A stretch of 64,000 nt of DNA from Pedobacter frigiditerrae. GTDB taxonomy: Bacteria > Bacteroidota > Bacteroidia > Sphingobacteriales > Sphingobacteriaceae. The stretch lies in assembly GCF_032678705.1 (NCBI RefSeq), contig NZ_JAVTSS010000002.1, positions 620,001-684,000 of the forward strand. The letters run 5' to 3'. Shown here one piece after another: positions 59,995 to 64,000 of the stretch; the first letter of the stretch is position 1; each line of letters starts with the position of its first letter. The translations under genes and the position numbers were made by a program. The notes below the pieces were generated by a model that was not told the DNA's origin, searched no databases, and worked only from the letters and a program-made list of their open reading frames with translations.

Positions 59995-60159
59995 CTTATT
60001 TAAAGTTAAATAGTATAACTTCTTCAATCAAGTAATAATCTTCACACAAATTCTACTTTTTTTATTGATTAACATTACCTTAAAGCCATATTTAAACCAA
60101 ACTTCCTGAATAATCGGGATGTACGCTAAAAAGAATCAAGAATCCTAACAACTTATACA

Positions 60160-61470
60160 ATGAAAAAAACACTTTACACCTTATTCTTAGCTTTTGCAGT
60201 TTCAGTTGCATCTGCTCAAGACATTAATAAAATTATTACCAAAGATTACGTAGACCACTTAATTAAAACCTTAAGTAGCGATGAAATGCAAGGTCGTAGA
60301 ACTTTTACGCCAGGCATTGATAAAGCAGCGTCATTTATAGAAGGTGAGTTTAAACAAATTGGTTTAAAACCTTTGGAAGGTGCTTCAGGTTACCGCCAAA
60401 CTTTTTACAAATACCAGTTTAAACCAGTATCTGCAAAAGTAACCATAGATGGGCAAGTAGTTCCAGCTGAAAACATCGTTGTGGTTGGCCATAACAATGA
60501 GCAATTGTCTTTTGATCAGACCAATAGTGATGGTTTTATCAAGCTTGACCCCTCAAAAGATTTTATAACCCAATATAGAGGCTTAGCAAGAAGCGGTAAA
60601 AAACAATTGGTTTTAGTTAATATAAATTTTGTTGATGCCTTCAATAGATTGAAAGGTCAGGTAGGAAGAGCGGTTGACGAGAAGGATTTAAATCCTGCTA
60701 AGCCAGGGGCGATAGTTTTTGTGTTAGATAAAGACACTGTTGCAAAAGATTTTAAGGTTGAGTTGAAAAATGAAATCGTTAAAATGCCTTTGTTTAATGT
60801 TGCTGGTATCATCCCTGGAAAATCAAAAGCTAAAGAGTTAGTGATTTTCTCTGGACATTACGACCATATGGGAATTGTTAAAGCAAAAGATGGCGACAGT
60901 ATCATGAATGGCGCTGATGATGATGCTTCTGGAACTTCGGCAATGATTGCCTTGGCTAAATATTACAAAAAACTAAATAACAATGAGCGTACGTTAATCT
61001 TTGTAGCTTTTACAGCTGAAGAAATTGGTGGCTTCGGTGCTCGCTACTTCTCACAACAGTTAAATCCTGATGACGTAGTTGCCATGTTCAACATAGAAAT
61101 GATTGGAAAAGATAGCAAGTTTGGCAAAAACACTGCTTTTATAACAGGCTATGATAAATCAGATTTCGGACAGATTTTACAGAAAAACTTAGCTGGTACC
61201 GAATTTACCTTCCATCCAGACCCATATATTAAAGAGAACTTATTCTACAGAAGCGATAATGCAACTTTAGCAGCTTTAGGTGTTCCTGCTCATACTATCA
61301 GTACAGATAAAATAGATGTCGACCCATACTATCATCAGTTAACCGATGAATATAAAACATTGGATGTAGAAAACATCTTATCAACCATTAAAGCTATTGC
61401 AAAAAGTGCGGTAAGCATTGTAAAAGGAATTGATACACCAACTCGTATCCCAAAACTAGGACAACGTTAA
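60160..61470 (+). CDS. Secreted M28-family metallopeptidase
   Basis: A 436-residue protein with a signal peptide (KKTLYTLFLAFAVSVASAQ). The two-zinc site is seen in VIFSGHYDHMGIV (His), NGADDDASGTSAMIAL (bridging Asp), FTAEEIGGFGARYF (catalytic Glu pair) and NIEMIGKDS; the last ligand is a His near HTISTDKIDVDP. A protease-associated-type insert may occupy about 90-220. It cuts N-terminal residues from peptides in the periplasm. It lies upstream of the Tricorn-like protease gene on the same strand. Confidence 0.9.
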   Translation: MKKTLYTLFLAFAVSVASAQDINKIITKDYVDHLIKTLSSDEMQGRRTFTPGIDKAASFIEGEFKQIGLKPLEGASGYRQTFYKYQFKPVSAKVTIDGQVVPAENIVVVGHNNEQLSFDQTNSDGFIKLDPSKDFITQYRGLARSGKKQLVLVNINFVDAFNRLKGQVGRAVDEKDLNPAKPGAIVFVLDKDTVAKDFKVELKNEIVKMPLFNVAGIIPGKSKAKELVIFSGHYDHMGIVKAKDGDSIMNGADDDASGTSAMIALAKYYKKLNNNERTLIFVAFTAEEIGGFGARYFSQQLNPDDVVAMFNIEMIGKDSKFGKNTAFITGYDKSDFGQILQKNLAGTEFTFHPDPYIKENLFYRSDNATLAALGVPAHTISTDKIDVDPYYHQLTDEYKTLDVENILSTIKAIAKSAVSIVKGIDTPTRIPKLGQR

Positions 61471-61483
61471 TAAGCTTAAAAAA

Positions 61484-61536
61484 TAGCCGCAGAGCGCAGA
61501 TTAATAAACCTCAAATTAATCTGCGAATCTGCGGCT
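61484..61536 (+). terminator. Hairpin after the M28 gene (copy 2 of the repeated hairpin)
   Basis: AGCCGCAGAGCGCAGATTAAT and ATTAATCTGCGAATCTGCGG (plus CT) pair with a few mismatches. It is nearly the same as the hairpin at 59951-59994 and lies 20 bp before the Tricorn-like gene. Confidence 0.65.
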
Positions 61537-61556
61537 TAAATTAAACCAACATACTA

Positions 61557-64000
61557 ATGAAAATTTTAAAATCTTTTAATCGCTCTCTTATTGGGTCTGC
61601 AATTCTGGCAACTCAGTTTATTACTCCGGCTTTTGCTCAAGATAACGAGACCTTATTATTGCGTAGTCCATCAGTAAGTGCCAACAACATTACCTTTGTT
61701 TATGGTGGCGATATTTGGGTTGCCAATAGAGATGGGAGCAATGCAAAAAGACTGACTGTAAATCCTGCGGTTGAGTCAAGTCCTATTTTTTCTCCGAATG
61801 GAAAAATGATTGCTTTTTCGGGCAACTATGATGGAAATAACGACGTTTATATTATCCCGATAGAAGGTGGCGAACCAAAAAGAGTAACTTATCATCCAAA
61901 TGGTGATGCCGTAAAAGGTTGGTTAAGTAATGATGAATTATACTTTACCTCAACTCGTGAATATAATTTCGCGTTAAGTCCGAGAATGCACAGCATTAAC
62001 ATTGACGGAACTAATGAGAAAGCATTACCAATGCCGGAAGCGGTTCAAGGTTCACCATCTACTGATAAAAGATACTGGGCGTATATTAAAAATACCGACC
62101 CAACAGATCGTTCAAATGTGGCTTTCAAAAGATACAGAGGCGGAGGTATGCCACAAGTTTGGATTTTCGATACACAATCAAAAAACATTGAAATCATCCC
62201 AGGAACTGGAGCTAACAATGTAAAACCACAATGGCTTGGCGATAAGGTTTATTACCTATCAGATAAAGATTTAACCTTAAACCTTTATAGCTATGATGTT
62301 AAAAGTAAAAAGGTAGAGAAATTAACTAATTATAACGATTACGATATCAAATCATTAGTTGCAGGAAATGGTGCATTAGCTTTTGAACAAGGTGGAAAGA
62401 TTCATCTTTTAGATGCAAAAACAAATAAAGTAACTGATATCAGCATAAATATTCAGGCTGATGCCCCTTACAAACGCCAACACTATAATGATTTAGCGAA
62501 CGACATTCGCAATTACGAAATCTCTCCAAAAGGTGTTAGAGCACTGTTTGAAAGCAGAGGCGAAATCTTCTCTGTTCCAAAAGAAAAAGGTGATGCTAGA
62601 AATCTGTCATATTCTCCTGGAAGTTATGAGAAATATCCAGGTTGGTCGCCAGATGGAAAATACATCTCCTATTTGTCTGATAAGAATGGAAAATATCAAT
62701 TGGTATTGCAAAATCAAGTAACCAAAGGTGCGCCAGAATATATAGATTTAGGAGATACGCATTTTTATTTCCAGCCAACTTGGTCGCCAGATAGTAAAAA
62801 ACTGTTCTACAGCGATAGCCATTTAAATCTTTACTATATCGACATTAATACACGCAAGCCAGTTTTGGTAAAACAAGATAAATTGGGTTCACACACCAAT
62901 AGAACTTATAACCAATTACAACCGGCTTGGTCTACGGATTCTAAATGGATTTCTTACGTGGCTACTCTACCAAATACTTTAAGTGCTGTTTTTCTATTCA
63001 ACATTGAAAAAGGAACACATACACAAATTACAGACGGGATGAGTAATGCTGCTAACCCAACTTTTAGTAAAGATGGAAAGTATTTATTCTTTATGGCAAG
63101 TACCGATGTGGGTTTAACAAATAGCGGCTTGCACATGTCTGCTTATCAACGTCCTGTTAATTACACTGCTTATGCTTTAATACTTTCTAAAAAAACGCCT
63201 TCATTATATAAAACTGAGAGTGATGAAGAAACTGTAAAAGCGGATGATACTGAAGCCCCTAAGAAAGAAGAACCTAACCCGCCTGCCGGACGGACAGGAA
63301 AGGAAGATGCTAAAAAAACTGATAAAGATAAAAAACCAGCTCCAGCAGTTGCTGCTACAACACCAGCCAAAAAACCTGTAGAAATTGATTTAGATAACTT
63401 AAGCAATAGAATTATTGCTTTACCTCTTACTGGTGTATCTGGTCTTGACGGCGGTGTAGATGGCCAATTATTATATGTAAAAGGTGGAGAATTAAGTGCT
63501 TTAGATTTAAGCAAAATGGAAACCAAATCTTTAGTTTCTGGTGTGTTTGGCGCAAATGTAAGTGCTGATGGAAAAAGTATGATGTATGCCATGCGTGGTG
63601 GCTATTACATAGTTCCTGCTGCTCAAAAACCAGCAACTTCTGAAACTGGAAAAATTAAATTAGACGGTATTAAAGTGCTGGTAGACCCAACTGCAGAATG
63701 GAAACAAATGTTTAATGAGGTTTGGCAAATGGAGAAAGAATATTTCTATGCAGAGAATATGCATGGTGCAGATTGGCCGGCCATTAAAGTTAAATATGAG
63801 AAGTTTTTGCCTTATGTGAATCATCGTTCAGATTTAGCTTATTTGTTTAATGAAATGATGGGCGAAATGGTGGTTGGACACAATTATATTTACCCTGGTG
63901 ATGAGCCTACAGCACCAGCAGTTGGTGTTGGAATGCTTGGAGCTGATTATACCATAGAAAATGGTTTTTATAAAATAAGCAAAATCTTTAACCGCTTAGA
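61557..64000 (+). CDS. Tricorn-like S41 protease, N-terminal part (gene runs off the window)
   Basis: The first 814 codons of a secreted protease. The signal peptide (SLIGSAILATQFITPAFAQ) precedes a beta-propeller built of WD40/PD40-like units (GSNAKRLTVNPAVESSPIF, KYPGWSPDGKYISYLSDK, QPTWSPDSKKLFYSDS), then a second propeller part. A low-complexity Lys/Pro/Ala linker (about 555-605) follows, and then the helical C1 region (MFNEVWQMEKEYFYAENMHG). The candidate catalytic His is in GEMVVGHNYIYPG (about 768), and the PDZ-like start is visible. The Ser domain lies outside. Tricorn relatives degrade peptides together with aminopeptidases; the M28 gene beside it fits. Confidence 0.88.
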   Translation, partial: MKILKSFNRSLIGSAILATQFITPAFAQDNETLLLRSPSVSANNITFVYGGDIWVANRDGSNAKRLTVNPAVESSPIFSPNGKMIAFSGNYDGNNDVYIIPIEGGEPKRVTYHPNGDAVKGWLSNDELYFTSTREYNFALSPRMHSINIDGTNEKALPMPEAVQGSPSTDKRYWAYIKNTDPTDRSNVAFKRYRGGGMPQVWIFDTQSKNIEIIPGTGANNVKPQWLGDKVYYLSDKDLTLNLYSYDVKSKKVEKLTNYNDYDIKSLVAGNGALAFEQGGKIHLLDAKTNKVTDISINIQADAPYKRQHYNDLANDIRNYEISPKGVRALFESRGEIFSVPKEKGDARNLSYSPGSYEKYPGWSPDGKYISYLSDKNGKYQLVLQNQVTKGAPEYIDLGDTHFYFQPTWSPDSKKLFYSDSHLNLYYIDINTRKPVLVKQDKLGSHTNRTYNQLQPAWSTDSKWISYVATLPNTLSAVFLFNIEKGTHTQITDGMSNAANPTFSKDGKYLFFMASTDVGLTNSGLHMSAYQRPVNYTAYALILSKKTPSLYKTESDEETVKADDTEAPKKEEPNPPAGRTGKEDAKKTDKDKKPAPAVAATTPAKKPVEIDLDNLSNRIIALPLTGVSGLDGGVDGQLLYVKGGELSALDLSKMETKSLVSGVFGANVSADGKSMMYAMRGGYYIVPAAQKPATSETGKIKLDGIKVLVDPTAEWKQMFNEVWQMEKEYFYAENMHGADWPAIKVKYEKFLPYVNHRSDLAYLFNEMMGEMVVGHNYIYPGDEPTAPAVGVGMLGADYTIENGFYKISKIFNRL
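63279..63298. repeat. Degenerate GC-rich mini-palindrome in the Tricorn-like gene
   Basis: CCGCCTGCCGGACGGACAGG resembles the CCTGCCTGCCGGCAGGCAGG element at 46361-46388. It lies in frame in the low-complexity linker and codes for PPAGRTG. Confidence 0.5.

Noticed and set aside
63170..63592. 140-codon open frame antisense to the Tricorn-like gene
   Set aside because: It mirrors the low-complexity linker of the real gene; its composition (Ser, Pro, Leu) is a by-product.
1..64000. CRISPR array, tRNA or rRNA genes
   Set aside because: No regularly spaced direct repeats of CRISPR type, no cloverleaf with the GTTC-type T arm in the spacers examined, and no rRNA-like stretches were seen. Short tRNAs could be missed by eye.

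Overview
The window reads as chromosomal DNA of a member of the Bacteroidetes, most likely family Sphingobacteriaceae (Pedobacter-like). The grounds are low G+C with strongly A/T-rich intergenic DNA, no Shine-Dalgarno sequences before obvious starts, many upstream boxes of the TAnnTTTG type with TTG about 20 bp further up, TonB-dependent receptors and carboxypeptidase-regulatory-like domains, DUF4270/DUF4407/DUF4920 families, and a CarB that lacks the C-terminal allosteric domain. This assignment is inferred from gene content; no rRNA or tRNA gene was seen.

Layout. 1-5.3 kb: the rimP-nusA-infB operon (infB cut by the window edge), a small membrane protein/lipoprotein pair, a YvlD-type membrane protein and an acyl-CoA dehydrogenase. 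5.3-8.9 kb: a membrane-bound AraC-type regulator followed by an outer-membrane barrel protein. 8.9-16 kb: panC-panD, a short glycogen-synthase-like protein, a DUF4270 lipoprotein, glmS, ssb and mutY. 16-23.2 kb: HU, a TPR protein, a 29-residue basic mini-protein, RNase G, RadA, DUF4920, LemA and DUF3137. 23.7-26.6 kb: carB. 28-32.8 kb: a vitamin uptake/salvage locus with a PnuC-family transporter, a NadR-like kinase, a TPP riboswitch, a TonB-dependent receptor and a divergent ThiE-family protein. 32.8-38.3 kb: alpha/beta hydrolase, truncated hemoglobin, MFS carrier, GH43 arabinosidase and an ABC exporter. 38.4-45.9 kb: the translation cluster rplM-rpsI-rpsB-tsf ... pyrH-frr on the minus strand, interrupted by nagA, a Tat-type phosphoesterase and a surface-protein gene. 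46.1-46.8 kb: an ORF6N DNA-binding-domain gene broken by a 28-bp GC-rich palindromic repeat. 47-64 kb: methyltransferase, peptidase T, tandem barrel proteins, M14 peptidase, rhomboid, dipeptide epimerase, rhodanese, DUF4407, M28 peptidase and a partial Tricorn-like S41 protease.

Most genes are housekeeping. The unusual material lies mainly in short repeated DNA. (1) The ORF6N pseudogene carries a perfect 25-bp palindrome in its own coding sequence and a near-copy just upstream of its start, and has been split by an unrelated mini-palindrome. (2) Four intergenic copies of a modular repeat keep the same flanks but carry different central inserts. (3) Many spacers contain long imperfect inverted repeats of several families, one of them between rpsB and tsf. 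(4) The TPP riboswitch has an oversized P3-side arm and controls a receptor plus a ThiE-family protein whose usual active-site positions are changed. Apparent TTG starts are frequent (rng, radA, the thiamine receptor, the MFS carrier and the tandem barrel genes). I saw no CRISPR array, prophage, complete insertion sequence or recognisable defence system.
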